Notes under the pieces: generated by a model | What the model was told of the DNA's origin: nothing | Databases searched by the model: none | What the model saw: only the letters and a program-made list of their open reading frames with translations | Shown here: positions 41,228 through 49,352 of the stretch, in pieces | How the letters are laid out: every line of letters starts with the position of its first letter | Numbering within the stretch: position 1 is the first letter of the stretch | Made by a program: the position numbers and the translations under genes | Source: a bacterium 336/3 | Lineage (GTDB): Bacteria > Bacteroidota > Bacteroidia > Cytophagales > Thermonemataceae | Direction of reading: 5' to 3' | Length of the DNA: 64,000 nucleotides | NCBI GenBank assembly: GCA_001281695.1 | Contig: LJIE01000001.1 | Coordinates: 1,502,586 to 1,566,585, forward strand

Positions 41228-41995
41228 TTATGGATTGTAAGCTTTGATAATATCAGTAAAATCTCTTGATTTTAAGGATGCTCCACCTACAAGTCCACCA
41301 TCCACATCAGGGCAGGCAAAAAGTTCTTTTGCATTTCCTGCATTTACACTTCCTCCATACAGAATACTTGTATTTTGAGCTATTTCACCTCCAAATTTTC
41401 CAGATAAATATTTTCTGATTTCTGCATGCATTTCTTGAGCTTGCTCATTAGTAGCTGTTTTACCTGTGCCAATTGCCCAAACTGGTTCATAAGCAACTAC
41501 CAAATTTTTCATTTGTTCGTTGTTTAGATGAAATAAACTTTCTGCAATTTGTTTTTGTACAAACGGTATATGTTCATTTTTTTCTCTGACGTCAAGGGTT
41601 TCTCCACAACAAAATATTACTTGTAGTTTTTCTTCTAAAGCTCTATTAATTTTTTCAGCTAATTGCTGATGGGTTTCATGATTATACAAGCGTCTTTCAC
41701 TATGTCCAATAATAACATAATGAGTGCCAATAGAAGCAAGCATAGAAGCGGAAGTCTCGCCTGTGTAAGCACCTTTGGTATGTTCAGAGCAGTTTTGAGC
41801 TGCTAAATATGCTCCGGATGTTTGCTCCACTAAATTACGAACAGCATGGAGATAAACAAAAGGTGTTGCAAAAATCACTTTTGCATCATTTCTTTTTTCA
41901 TCTTTAAGCATATTGGTAACTTCTGAGATAAGGGTAAGTCCCTCTTGTAGCGAAAGGTTCATTTTCCAGTTTCCTGCGACTATTTTCTGAGCCAT
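41228..41995 (-). CDS. tpiA: Triosephosphate isomerase
   Basis: This glycolytic TIM barrel interconverts dihydroxyacetone phosphate and glyceraldehyde 3-phosphate. The 255-residue protein has the N-terminal Asn9 and Lys11 in VAGNWKMN, the catalytic His98 in YVIIGHSERR, Glu170 in VVAYEPVWAIGTG, and the phosphate loops ILYGGSVNAGN and DGGLVGGASL. All catalytic residues are intact. A TAAATTTG -7-like box lies on the minus strand at 42041-42034 without a good -33 box. A TTAGA-type hairpin follows the gene. Confidence 0.98.
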   Translation of the reverse strand: MAQKIVAGNWKMNLSLQEGLTLISEVTNMLKDEKRNDAKVIFATPFVYLHAVRNLVEQTSGAYLAAQNCSEHTKGAYTGETSASMLASIGTHYVIIGHSERRLYNHETHQQLAEKINRALEEKLQVIFCCGETLDVREKNEHIPFVQKQIAESLFHLNNEQMKNLVVAYEPVWAIGTGKTATNEQAQEMHAEIRKYLSGKFGGEIAQNTSILYGGSVNAGNAKELFACPDVDGGLVGGASLKSRDFTDIIKAYNP

Positions 41996-42138
41996 ATAAA
42001 TGAGTTTTAGACTAAAAAGTAAAAATTGATGGGCAAATTTATTAAAATTGCGTCAATACATAGAAATTTTTTAGCAAATTTGCAGAATTAGTTATTCATA
42101 TTTTTTGGATGATTTGATAACAGAATTGAAAAGTAAAG

Positions 42139-43275
42139 ATGGATTTAACAGTTAGACAAAAAGAAAACTCTATTTTTAAAGGAGACCCCATTATCTGGTA
42201 TATAGTGCTTGCACTTTCCATTATTAGCATTTTGCTTGTATATAGTGCCACACAAAGTTTGGCATATCAAAAAAATCATGGAGATACGGTTTATTACCTG
42301 AAAAAACATAGCTTTTTCTTGTTATTTGCACTCGTTGTTATGTGGCTTGCCCATCGGATAGATTATCGTTATTATTCAAAAATTTCTAAATATGCTTTGC
42401 AGTTTTCTGTACCACTGCTCATTCTGACCATGCTTTTTGGTGATGTAAAAGATGAAGCTGTTCGTAATCTAACGATTCCAATTATCAATGTTTCGTTTCG
42501 TCCCTCAGATTTGGCGAAATTAGCTTTAATATCTCACTTGGCAGCTATGCTTTCTAAAAGGCAACAAAACATAGAAAATATTCAAGAATCACTTGTACCC
42601 ATGATGATTTGGGTAGGGATTATATGTGGTTTGATAGCGACCAATAATTTTTCTACATCATTTGTTTTATTTGCAACAGCAATGTTGGTGATGTTTATAG
42701 GAAGAGTACCTACTCGACAGTTTGTGATGTTAGGAGTAGGAGGTGTATTAGTAATATCTGTGGCATTAATGGCAGGCTCTCGTTTAGGAACCTTTAAATC
42801 TCGTATTCAGTCATATATAGAAATTATTAAGACTCCAGACAAAGCTGAACACACTCAAATTGAGCAATCATTTATTGCTGTGGGAACAGGAGGTTTTTGG
42901 GGCAAAGGACCAGGGCGAAGTAGCCAGCAGGAGTTTCTCTCTCAGGCTTACTCTGACTTTATGTTTGCAATTTTGGTAGAAGAATATGGTTTTTTGGGTG
43001 GTGCAATCGTTATTTTTTTGTATCTTGCCTTACTATATCGAAGCATGATTATCATGTCTCGAACAAACCGAGCCTTTGGAGGTTTGCTAGCGGCTGGTTT
43101 GGCTTTTAGTTTAGTGATACAGGCACTTGTACATATTTGTGTAACTTTAGGGCTTGTTCCTGTTACAGGTTTGCCTTTGCCTTTGTTAAGTATGGGGGGG
43201 ACATCTTTGTTGTTTACAGGGATTGCCATAGGTATCATATTAAGCGTTAGTAGAGGGGATATTCAAGAAAATTAA
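42139..43275 (+). CDS. FtsW/RodA/SpoVE family peptidoglycan polymerase
   Basis: This 378-residue SEDS protein is a membrane glycosyltransferase that polymerises lipid II, with a partner penicillin-binding protein, during division or elongation. About ten membrane helices are visible (IIWYIVLALSIISILLVYSA first). SEDS motifs seen are VYSATQS, FRPSDLAKLALI, GTGGFWGKGPGRSSQ, SDFMFAILVEEYGFLGG and TGLPLPLLSMGGTSLLF. FtsW and RodA cannot be separated with certainty; no murG or other dcw gene is adjacent. It heads an operon with the coiled-coil protein, small GTPase and PAS-like genes (gaps 15, -62 and 3 bases). Confidence 0.9.
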   Translation: MDLTVRQKENSIFKGDPIIWYIVLALSIISILLVYSATQSLAYQKNHGDTVYYLKKHSFFLLFALVVMWLAHRIDYRYYSKISKYALQFSVPLLILTMLFGDVKDEAVRNLTIPIINVSFRPSDLAKLALISHLAAMLSKRQQNIENIQESLVPMMIWVGIICGLIATNNFSTSFVLFATAMLVMFIGRVPTRQFVMLGVGGVLVISVALMAGSRLGTFKSRIQSYIEIIKTPDKAEHTQIEQSFIAVGTGGFWGKGPGRSSQQEFLSQAYSDFMFAILVEEYGFLGGAIVIFLYLALLYRSMIIMSRTNRAFGGLLAAGLAFSLVIQALVHICVTLGLVPVTGLPLPLLSMGGTSLLFTGIAIGIILSVSRGDIQEN

Positions 43276-43290
43276 TACCAATAAAAATAT

Positions 43291-44226
43291 ATGGCAGAAA
43301 ATACCAAATATACCGAAGATGCTTTCAGTAAGGTAAATGTATTTTTTGATATGTTTGAAGATGTTTTGCACAAGCAAAATCAACAAATAGAGCAAAGAAT
43401 TACCCAAGAAATTAGGAATATAAAGGAAGCTCTTAGCCAAGAAGAAATCAAAATTCAAGAAAAATTAAATCCTGTTTTAGAAGAAAAAGTAGAAAGGGTA
43501 AAAGAAGAATTGAGTAAAATCAACAATATCAGTATTATTATCAAAAAGGAAATACGAGAATCTCAACCTGAAATGATAGATGCTTTGTACCCAATTATGG
43601 GAAAATTGGTTCAAAAATTTATCAAAGTAGAACTAGAAAAACTTAATGAAAATATCAATAAACAATTAGACAATAGTTTTTCGTGGGAAGCAATTCGGAG
43701 AGAACTTTTAGGACTTTTGGGTATCAAACAAGAAGATATACTTTTAGCACAAGCTTCACAAGCTACTATTAATGAATTTTTTGTGATTTATCAAAATTCA
43801 GGTATATTGCATGCTCATTATAGTAAAGAAGATGTAATTGATGATGATATGGTAGCTGGGATGTTAACAGCTATTAAATCGTTTATCAATGATGCTTTTA
43901 GAAATAGTGCGGATCTTGAAACTATTGAATATGGTAATTCTAAAATACTAATATTTAGTGCAGTCCGCTTCTATTTAGTAGCTGTTGTATCTGGGGTAGT
44001 AGATAAAGGCTTTCAAGAACGTTTGCAAAGTTATATGCAATTGTTTTATGAAACACACTTAAGTAATGCTACTGATGAGGAAATAACAGAAAAAGATTTG
44101 AATAAAATACTAAAAAAGCATATTGAAGATTTTCCTAATTATAATCTGATAGCACAGAAAATCAATGATTACAGGCAAAACATTAAGCAAAAAGGTAATT
44201 TTAATTGGAAATTTTGGCGTTGGTAA
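43291..44226 (+). CDS. Coiled-coil protein with roadblock/longin-like domain
   Basis: This 311-residue cytoplasmic protein has a long Glu/Lys/Gln-rich coiled coil (about 1-130). Its second half (about 155-265) has the beta-beta-alpha-beta-beta-beta-alpha order of roadblock/longin domains: TINEFFVIYQNSGILHAHYS, DDDMVAGMLTAIKSFIND, a LETIEYGNSKILIF strand pair, then FYLVAVVSGV and a final helix. Such domains bind Ras-like GTPases, as MglB does MglA. It ends in an aromatic NWKFWRW. The small GTPase gene starts 62 bases before its stop, so translation is probably coupled. The domain assignment is by pattern only. Confidence 0.7.
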   Translation: MAENTKYTEDAFSKVNVFFDMFEDVLHKQNQQIEQRITQEIRNIKEALSQEEIKIQEKLNPVLEEKVERVKEELSKINNISIIIKKEIRESQPEMIDALYPIMGKLVQKFIKVELEKLNENINKQLDNSFSWEAIRRELLGLLGIKQEDILLAQASQATINEFFVIYQNSGILHAHYSKEDVIDDDMVAGMLTAIKSFINDAFRNSADLETIEYGNSKILIFSAVRFYLVAVVSGVVDKGFQERLQSYMQLFYETHLSNATDEEITEKDLNKILKKHIEDFPNYNLIAQKINDYRQNIKQKGNFNWKFWRW

Positions 44227-44653
44227 AACATCACTTACTCGTCAATTTGTCTATCAAAAATTTTCCGATGAATACCTCACTACCTTAGGGGTAAAAATAG
44301 ATAAAAAAATAATAGGAATAGGTAATGATTTAGTGAACCTTATGATATGGGACATTGCAGGGGAGGTAAGCCAAACACGTGTAAGTACATCTTATTATTT
44401 GGGTTCTAATGGGGTTATTTATGTATTTGACCTTTCTAGACCTTCTACTTATGAACAAATGGAGGCCGACATAGAATATGTTCAGAAATTATTACCAAAT
44501 GCACCTATATTAAGAGTCGCTAATAAAGCTGATTTACTTACTGAAGAACAAATAGCTAATCTTTCTGTCCCTTACGATTTTTTATGTAGTGCAAAAACAT
44601 CACAAAACGTAGAGGAGACTTTTCTAAAACTTACACAAGCAATGCTCCAATAA
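44165..44653 (+). CDS. Rab/Ras-like small GTPase
   Basis: This 162-residue small GTPase has all the G motifs: P-loop GNFGVGKTS (near 15-23), switch I Thr in TTLGVK (near 40), DIAGE (near 63-67), NKAD (120-123) and SAK (142-144). The fold and spacing are of Rab/Ras type rather than the classical bacterial Era/Obg type. The residue at the position of Ras Gln61 is Glu, so intrinsic GTP hydrolysis may be unusual. No lipidation motif is seen. The ATG is inside the upstream gene (62-base overlap). It probably works with the roadblock/longin-like protein as its partner and the PAS-like protein downstream. Confidence 0.92.
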   Translation: MITGKTLSKKVILIGNFGVGKTSLTRQFVYQKFSDEYLTTLGVKIDKKIIGIGNDLVNLMIWDIAGEVSQTRVSTSYYLGSNGVIYVFDLSRPSTYEQMEADIEYVQKLLPNAPILRVANKADLLTEEQIANLSVPYDFLCSAKTSQNVEETFLKLTQAMLQ

Positions 44654-44656
44654 TAA

Positions 44657-45064
44657 ATGGAAAAATCTTTGTATATAGAATTATTTGAAAAAGCTCATCA
44701 AGACTTTGTACAAGAGGCTTACCTAACAATTCTTTTAAATGAAGAAGCAGAAGTTCTATGTAGTAACAATACTCTGACTAATCTTGAGCCATTTTATGGA
44801 CAACCAATTTACTCTATTTTTCCCTTTCTAGAGCATTTACTACAGCCCAATATCCCTGAACTAAGTATCAATTTATTAGAAGCTAATCTGAACCAGAAAA
44901 ATATCAAATATCGTTGTATTATTAAGTCTTTTGAAAAAGAAAATGCTATATTCTTCTTTGTGATTCTTCAAAATGTAGAATGGCATTATCAAGAATTGTT
45001 TAGAATACAACAAGAACGTAATGAGGCTGTTATCAGTAAGGAAATGGTTATTCTCAAGAAATAA
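44657..45064 (+). CDS. PAS-like small protein
   Basis: This 135-residue protein resembles a degenerate PAS domain: TILLNEEAEVLCSNN, a middle helix region FYGQPIYSIFPFLEHLL, then strands KYRCIIKSFEKENAIFFFVI. A coiled-coil helix like a PAS-to-kinase linker (YQELFRIQQERNEAV) follows. No kinase, cyclase or receiver is attached. It starts 3 bases after the GTPase stop and is the last gene of this operon; its end overlaps the facing coaE gene by 11 bases. A sensor or adaptor for the GTPase is the natural guess. Confidence 0.6.
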   Translation: MEKSLYIELFEKAHQDFVQEAYLTILLNEEAEVLCSNNTLTNLEPFYGQPIYSIFPFLEHLLQPNIPELSINLLEANLNQKNIKYRCIIKSFEKENAIFFFVILQNVEWHYQELFRIQQERNEAVISKEMVILKK

Positions 45065-45653
45065 AAAGTTTATGCAACGCTAATACTTGAGTTATAACAG
45101 GTTTTGTATCGTCATTATAAATAATATAATCTGCTAAACGAAGTTTTTCTTCTTCTGGTAATTGTTTGCCTATAATTGCTTTAATTTCTTCTTCACTACG
45201 TTGAGGATCTCTCGCTTTTACCCTCTTTATACGAATTTCTTCAGGAGCAAAAACAGTAATCAGTTTGTCTAAAAATTTATGAGAACCTGACTCTATCATC
45301 AAAGCTGCCTCCCTGATAACATAAGGTTTTCCAATTTGTTCCTGTACCCAACTGATATAGTCTTCAGCAACTTTAGGGTGTACCAAAGCATTGATTTGCT
45401 TTACTTTTTGTTCATCATTAAAAACCTGAGAAGCCAAGTAAGCTCTATTTACAGAGCCATCTTCATGGTATGATTCTTTGCCAAAAGCTTCTTGAATAGA
45501 TTTTTTGAGAGGTTCATTGTGAGACATTAAATATTTTGCTCTACTATCTGCATCATAAATAGGGGCTCCCAAAACAGCAAATATATGAGCAACTGTACTT
45601 TTTCCAGAGCCAATACCACCTGTAATACCTACTTCTAAAGGCTTTTTATTCAT
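45054..45653 (-). CDS. coaE: Dephospho-CoA kinase
   Basis: CoaE phosphorylates the 3'-hydroxyl of dephospho-CoA, the last step of coenzyme A synthesis. The 199-residue P-loop kinase has GGIGSGKST (near 12-20), DADSRAKYL with the substrate Asp, HPKV, and the lid region REAALMIESG with KARDPQRSEEEIKA. Length is typical. It overlaps the upstream YbbR-like gene by 4 bases (ATGA style), indicating coupling, and the PAS-like gene at its 3' end by 11 bases. Confidence 0.96.
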   Translation of the reverse strand: MNKKPLEVGITGGIGSGKSTVAHIFAVLGAPIYDADSRAKYLMSHNEPLKKSIQEAFGKESYHEDGSVNRAYLASQVFNDEQKVKQINALVHPKVAEDYISWVQEQIGKPYVIREAALMIESGSHKFLDKLITVFAPEEIRIKRVKARDPQRSEEEIKAIIGKQLPEEEKLRLADYIIYNDDTKPVITQVLALHKLFIS

Positions 45654-46615
45654 TTTTTGGGGATTTTTATTTTTGTATGTGGGTTGATAACCTTAGCATC
45701 TTCTATGCCTTGTGGTATTCTTTCTAACTGTAAAGTAACCGTAGAATCTTCTATATGAAATTTAGAGTAGTCTGCTACTACTTTAAAATCAGTTAAATCA
45801 ATATTGGTTTCCATCTGAGCTTTAAACACACACATAATTTCAGCTTGCTCCATAGGAAGCTCATAACCTTCAGGGAAATTGATTTTTTCAATATTAAATT
45901 TGACTTTTTTACTTAAAAACTCTTCTACATCAAAGGTTACTTTTACGCTTTGCTGAGCTTTCAAGTTAGGGCGTTCCAAATAAGATAAACTTACAAGTTT
46001 ATCAAAACTTTTACGAATGCCTATTTCTTTAATACTGACAGCTATAGAATCAGGCAATTGATTAATTTTTTCTACACTACCCTCAAAAAATATTTGTTGA
46101 GGGTTTACTTTGATAGGTCCTGAAATACGAAAACCTTCTGCTAAGGCAACTTTATCTTTATCTACAACAATTTTGACTAATTTTCTAACATTACGGTTGT
46201 TATTAACAAAAAAAGTATCTGTAAAAATCTCTGTAATACGTAAATCTGAATCAATTTTCTGAGCCAGTAAGTTTTTCAAAGAACCTGCTATTACATAGTT
46301 TTGTTGCTGATTAATAGGCATTTTATAAAAAACAAGCTTTTTTTCTTGATTAGCAAGATATTCTTTTGCTATTTTCCAACCTGTACCTGTTACAGTAAAA
46401 CGTATATCTCTTGTAATTGTATCAGCATTCATACCATTAGCATACTGCAATTTGATAGGCATAGCAAAAGTATAACTATGGTCTGCATTGAAAGCATTAA
46501 AAAACCAAAAGAGTGTAGCAAATAAAACACTCATAATCATAGCTCTGAAGTTTGTTTGTTCCTCACCTATGATAAGCTCTTTGAGCCAATGCAATATGTT
46601 TCTAAAAAAATGCAA
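45650..46615 (-). CDS. YbbR-like domain protein (CdaR-type)
   Basis: This 321-residue protein has a short cytoplasmic N-terminus and a single membrane helix (AMIMSVLFATLFWFFNAF, about 25-42), followed by an extracytoplasmic region with YbbR-like repeats. Segments such as VFYKMPINQQQNYVIAGS and GFRISGPIKVNPQQIFFEG are typical of YbbR/CdaR proteins. In Firmicutes CdaR regulates the diadenylate cyclase CdaA; no cyclase gene is nearby here. It is coupled to coaE by a 4-base overlap. Whether it has the CdaR role is unknown. Confidence 0.88.
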   Translation of the reverse strand: MHFFRNILHWLKELIIGEEQTNFRAMIMSVLFATLFWFFNAFNADHSYTFAMPIKLQYANGMNADTITRDIRFTVTGTGWKIAKEYLANQEKKLVFYKMPINQQQNYVIAGSLKNLLAQKIDSDLRITEIFTDTFFVNNNRNVRKLVKIVVDKDKVALAEGFRISGPIKVNPQQIFFEGSVEKINQLPDSIAVSIKEIGIRKSFDKLVSLSYLERPNLKAQQSVKVTFDVEEFLSKKVKFNIEKINFPEGYELPMEQAEIMCVFKAQMETNIDLTDFKVVADYSKFHIEDSTVTLQLERIPQGIEDAKVINPHTKIKIPKK

Positions 46616-46704
46616 ATGGAAGATTTTTGGATATTTTATTTGACCTAATACAAAAGAAACAATTTTTTTCTATTTTGCCAAATGAATTTACAATCTATAA
46701 AAAT

Positions 46705-47538
46705 ATGCAAATACATACCATAAATACAGGCTTGTTCAAATTGGATGGAGGGGCTATGTTTGGGGTAGTTCCTAAAACAATTTGGCAGAAATTAGTAACT
46801 CCAGATGCTAATAATCTTTGTACTTGGGCAATGCGTTGTCTTTTGATAGAAAATGGTAAACAACTTATTTTAGTGGACTGTGGAATGGGAACAAAGCAAG
46901 ATGCTAAATTTTTTGGTTACTACGAACCACATGGAGAAGGAGAACTTATAAAATCCATTAAAAATGCTGGGTATAACCCTGAAGATGTAACAGACGTTTT
47001 ACTTACCCATCTTCATTTTGATCATTGTGGAGGAGCTGTTTCTAAAAAAGATGAAAAATTAATGCTTACATTCGCTAATGCAACCTATTGGTCTAATCAG
47101 GCTCATTGGGATTGGGCAACCATCAAACCCAATGCAAGAGAAAAAGCTTCTTTTTTCAAAGAAAATATTTTGCCATTACAAGAAAGTGGGCATTTGAAAT
47201 TTATTGATAAAACTTCGCCTTTTGAAAATATCGAAATTGTAAAAGTAGATGGACATACAGAAAAAATGATGTTGCCACTAATCAATTATAAAGGCTCTAA
47301 AATTCTTTATTGTGCAGATTTAATACCATCTTCAGCTCACATTCCTATTCCGTATGTGATGGGCTATGATATGCGTCCTCTGCAAACTATTCAAGAAAAA
47401 GAAGAATTGTTAGCCAAAGCCATTACAGAAAATTGGTTATTAGCATTTGAGCATGATGCTCAGATAGAGGCTTGTAGTTTACAAAATACAGAAAAAGGAA
47501 TTCGAATGAAAGAAACCATAGAATTAAAATCATTGTAG
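46705..47538 (+). CDS. Metallo-beta-lactamase fold hydrolase (lactonase-like)
   Basis: This 277-residue enzyme shows the metal motif THLHFDHCGG (HxHxDH), an earlier ILVDCGMGTK strand, ATYWSNQAHWDW, VDGHTEKMMLP (second His), and the late YCADLIPSSAHIPIP. The layout with a Cys-Gly after HxHxDH is similar to quorum-quenching N-acyl-homoserine lactonases, but many relatives have other substrates. The ATG at 46705 is preferred to an upstream ATG at 46627 because the beta-lactamase fold begins there. It is divergent from the YbbR-like gene. Confidence 0.9.
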   Translation: MQIHTINTGLFKLDGGAMFGVVPKTIWQKLVTPDANNLCTWAMRCLLIENGKQLILVDCGMGTKQDAKFFGYYEPHGEGELIKSIKNAGYNPEDVTDVLLTHLHFDHCGGAVSKKDEKLMLTFANATYWSNQAHWDWATIKPNAREKASFFKENILPLQESGHLKFIDKTSPFENIEIVKVDGHTEKMMLPLINYKGSKILYCADLIPSSAHIPIPYVMGYDMRPLQTIQEKEELLAKAITENWLLAFEHDAQIEACSLQNTEKGIRMKETIELKSL

Positions 47539-47624
47539 GTTTTTGGAAAATTTTTGAATAGATTTTTGGAAAAAAAATAAATAAAGTCCAAATTTAACCG
47601 AATAAAACACAACATTGAAATCGA

Positions 47625-48611
47625 ATGAGCAACAGAATCATACAATTCAGAGAAGCCTTGCGTGAAGCAATGAGCGAAGAAATGCGTAGAGACCCTCGTG
47701 TTTTCTTGATGGGTGAAGAAGTAGCAGAATATGATGGAGCATATAAAGTAAGCCAAGGCATGCTTGCTGAGTTTGGTGCAGAGCGTGTGATTGATACGCC
47801 CATTGCCGAATTAGGTTTTGCAGGAATTGGAGTGGGAGCTGCTATGAATGGTTTACGACCCATTATCGAATTTATGACGTTCAATTTCTCATTGGTGGCA
47901 ATAGACCAAGTGATTAACTCGGCTGCCAAAATGATGTCTATGTCTGGTGGGCAATATTCTGTACCAATGGTATTTAGAGGTCCTACAGGTAATGCTGGTA
48001 TGCTTAGTTCACAACACTCACAAAATTTTGAAAGCTGGTATGCCAATACACCAGGGCTTAAAGTTGTTGTGCCTTCTAATCCTTATGATGCAAAAGGCTT
48101 GTTGAAATCTGCTATCAGAGATGATGATCCAGTTATTTTCATGGAATCTGAATTGATGTATGGTGATAAAGGAGAAGTTCCTGAAGAAGAATATTTAATT
48201 CCTATCGGAAGTGCAAAAGTAACTCGTGCTGGAAATCATGTAACGCTTGTTTCTTTTGGTAAATTTATGAAAATAGCTCATAGTGTTGCTGATGAGGCTG
48301 CTAAAGAGGGTATTTCTGTTGAAGTGATTGATTTGCGTTCTGTACGCCCTATAGATTATAAAACAATCATTGAGTCTGTAAAGAAAACAAATCGTTTGGT
48401 AGTTTTAGAAGAAGCTTGGCCTTTAGCTGCCATTTCTTCTGAAATAGCTTATTATATTCAACGTCATGCATTTGATTACTTGGATGCACCTGTGTACCGT
48501 GTGAATAGTATGGATGTACCTCTTCCTTATGCACCTACGCTTATTGATGCCATTTTGCCAAATGTAAAACGTACTTTGGACGCCATCAAAGCAGTAGCTT
48601 ATAAAAAATAG
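47625..48611 (+). CDS. pdhB: Pyruvate dehydrogenase E1 component, beta subunit
   Basis: This 328-residue protein is the beta chain of a 2-oxoacid dehydrogenase E1. With the alpha chain and thiamine pyrophosphate it decarboxylates pyruvate (or a branched 2-oxoacid). Visible motifs are MGEEVAEYDGAYKVSQG, the TPP/metal region DTPIAELGFAGIGVGAA, EFMTFNFSLVAIDQ, AGMLSSQHSQ and the C-terminal GGS-like VVLEEAWPLAAIS. pdhA and the E2/E3 genes are not adjacent, so the complex is encoded at several loci. It is transcribed alone before a small-protein gene. Confidence 0.95.
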   Translation: MSNRIIQFREALREAMSEEMRRDPRVFLMGEEVAEYDGAYKVSQGMLAEFGAERVIDTPIAELGFAGIGVGAAMNGLRPIIEFMTFNFSLVAIDQVINSAAKMMSMSGGQYSVPMVFRGPTGNAGMLSSQHSQNFESWYANTPGLKVVVPSNPYDAKGLLKSAIRDDDPVIFMESELMYGDKGEVPEEEYLIPIGSAKVTRAGNHVTLVSFGKFMKIAHSVADEAAKEGISVEVIDLRSVRPIDYKTIIESVKKTNRLVVLEEAWPLAAISSEIAYYIQRHAFDYLDAPVYRVNSMDVPLPYAPTLIDAILPNVKRTLDAIKAVAYKK

Positions 48612-48687
48612 AAGTTTAAAATATGTTTTCAATCTCTAACAACCATGAAGGGAATTTTTATTAAGTATTCACTTAATAGAAACCTTT

Positions 48688-48906
48688 ATGAAAAAAGTAA
48701 AATGTCTAAAAAAAGCGTTTGGTGTAAATGAATGGGGACTTGTTGATTATCCTATCAAAATTTCAAATGTAAAAGTATCAAGAGTTCTTTATGGTAATGA
48801 TATGGGATGTTCAAGATGCTTTCCTCATGGATATGAAACCACAAACTCTACAATAGGCAAAAGACAAAGAAATTGGAAAAAGTTTAGAAAAACAAAGTGG
48901 AAATAA
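48688..48906 (+). CDS. Small basic protein with CxxC
   Basis: This 72-residue protein is very basic and contains GNDMGCSRCFPHGYETTN, with a CxxC and nearby His, and a C-terminal KRQRNWKKFRKTKWK. It is not a fragment of a recognised family. An ATG, a plausible leader with an 8-base palindrome (TATTAAGT-ATTC-ACTTAATA at 48659-48678) and a strong terminator directly after it support a real gene. It may bind a metal or nucleic acid. The function is unknown. Confidence 0.6.
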   Translation: MKKVKCLKKAFGVNEWGLVDYPIKISNVKVSRVLYGNDMGCSRCFPHGYETTNSTIGKRQRNWKKFRKTKWK

Positions 48907-48912
48907 AACCAC

Positions 48913-48953
48913 AAAACTACTGCAAAAAAGAACCTTTTTGCAGTAGTTTTTCT
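48913..48953 (+). terminator. Terminator after the small basic protein gene
   Basis: AAAACTACTGCAAAAA and TTTTTGCAGTAGTTTT form a perfect 16-base-pair stem (48913-48928 and 48935-48950) with a six-base loop and a T-rich 3' flank. Confidence 0.9.
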
Positions 48954-49028
48954 TTTATAATAAAATCATTTAACACTTAATAAAAAATATTATCTTTAAA
49001 CTTAGACTATTAAGACTTTAGTTTTTTT

Positions 49029-49346
49029 ATGTCTAAAATATCATATCTATTACCTATGAAAAATTTACCACTTAATTTTACAGAAGAAGCCATTGTAGAA
49101 GTAAGAAATATCATGCAAAATAAAGGTATTCCTGCTGAATATGGTTTACGAATAGGCATCCGAGGTGGAGGTTGTGGAGCTACTTTTATGTTGGGTTTTG
49201 ATAAAGAAAAACCAACAGATGAAGCGTATCTATTTCAAAATGTCCCTGTATATATTGATAAAAAACATTTGATGTATGTTATTGATATTCAAGTAGATTT
49301 TGAAGAAACCCAAGAAGGCAGAGGCTTTACATTTACCAAAGTATAG
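49029..49346 (+). CDS. HesB/IscA-type protein lacking the C-terminal cysteines
   Basis: This 105-residue A-type Fe-S carrier has the family segments GLRIGIRGGGCGATFML, VYIDKKHLMYVIDIQVDF and EGRGFTFTKV. Normal IscA proteins have three Cys ligands: one in GGGCxG, which is present here, and two in a C-terminal CGCG. This protein ends just before that tail, so only one cysteine of the three remains. It may bind a cluster with another partner or do something else. ATG at 49029 or an internal ATG at 49056 (MKNLPLNF) could be the start; the latter resembles family starts. MgtC follows after 6 bases. Confidence 0.8.
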   Translation: MSKISYLLPMKNLPLNFTEEAIVEVRNIMQNKGIPAEYGLRIGIRGGGCGATFMLGFDKEKPTDEAYLFQNVPVYIDKKHLMYVIDIQVDFEETQEGRGFTFTKV

Positions 49347-49352
49347 AAAATT

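Noticed and set aside
46627-46704. Upstream start for the metallo-beta-lactamase-fold protein
   Set aside because: The extra 26 residues do not fit the fold, while the ATG at 46705 begins its first strand.
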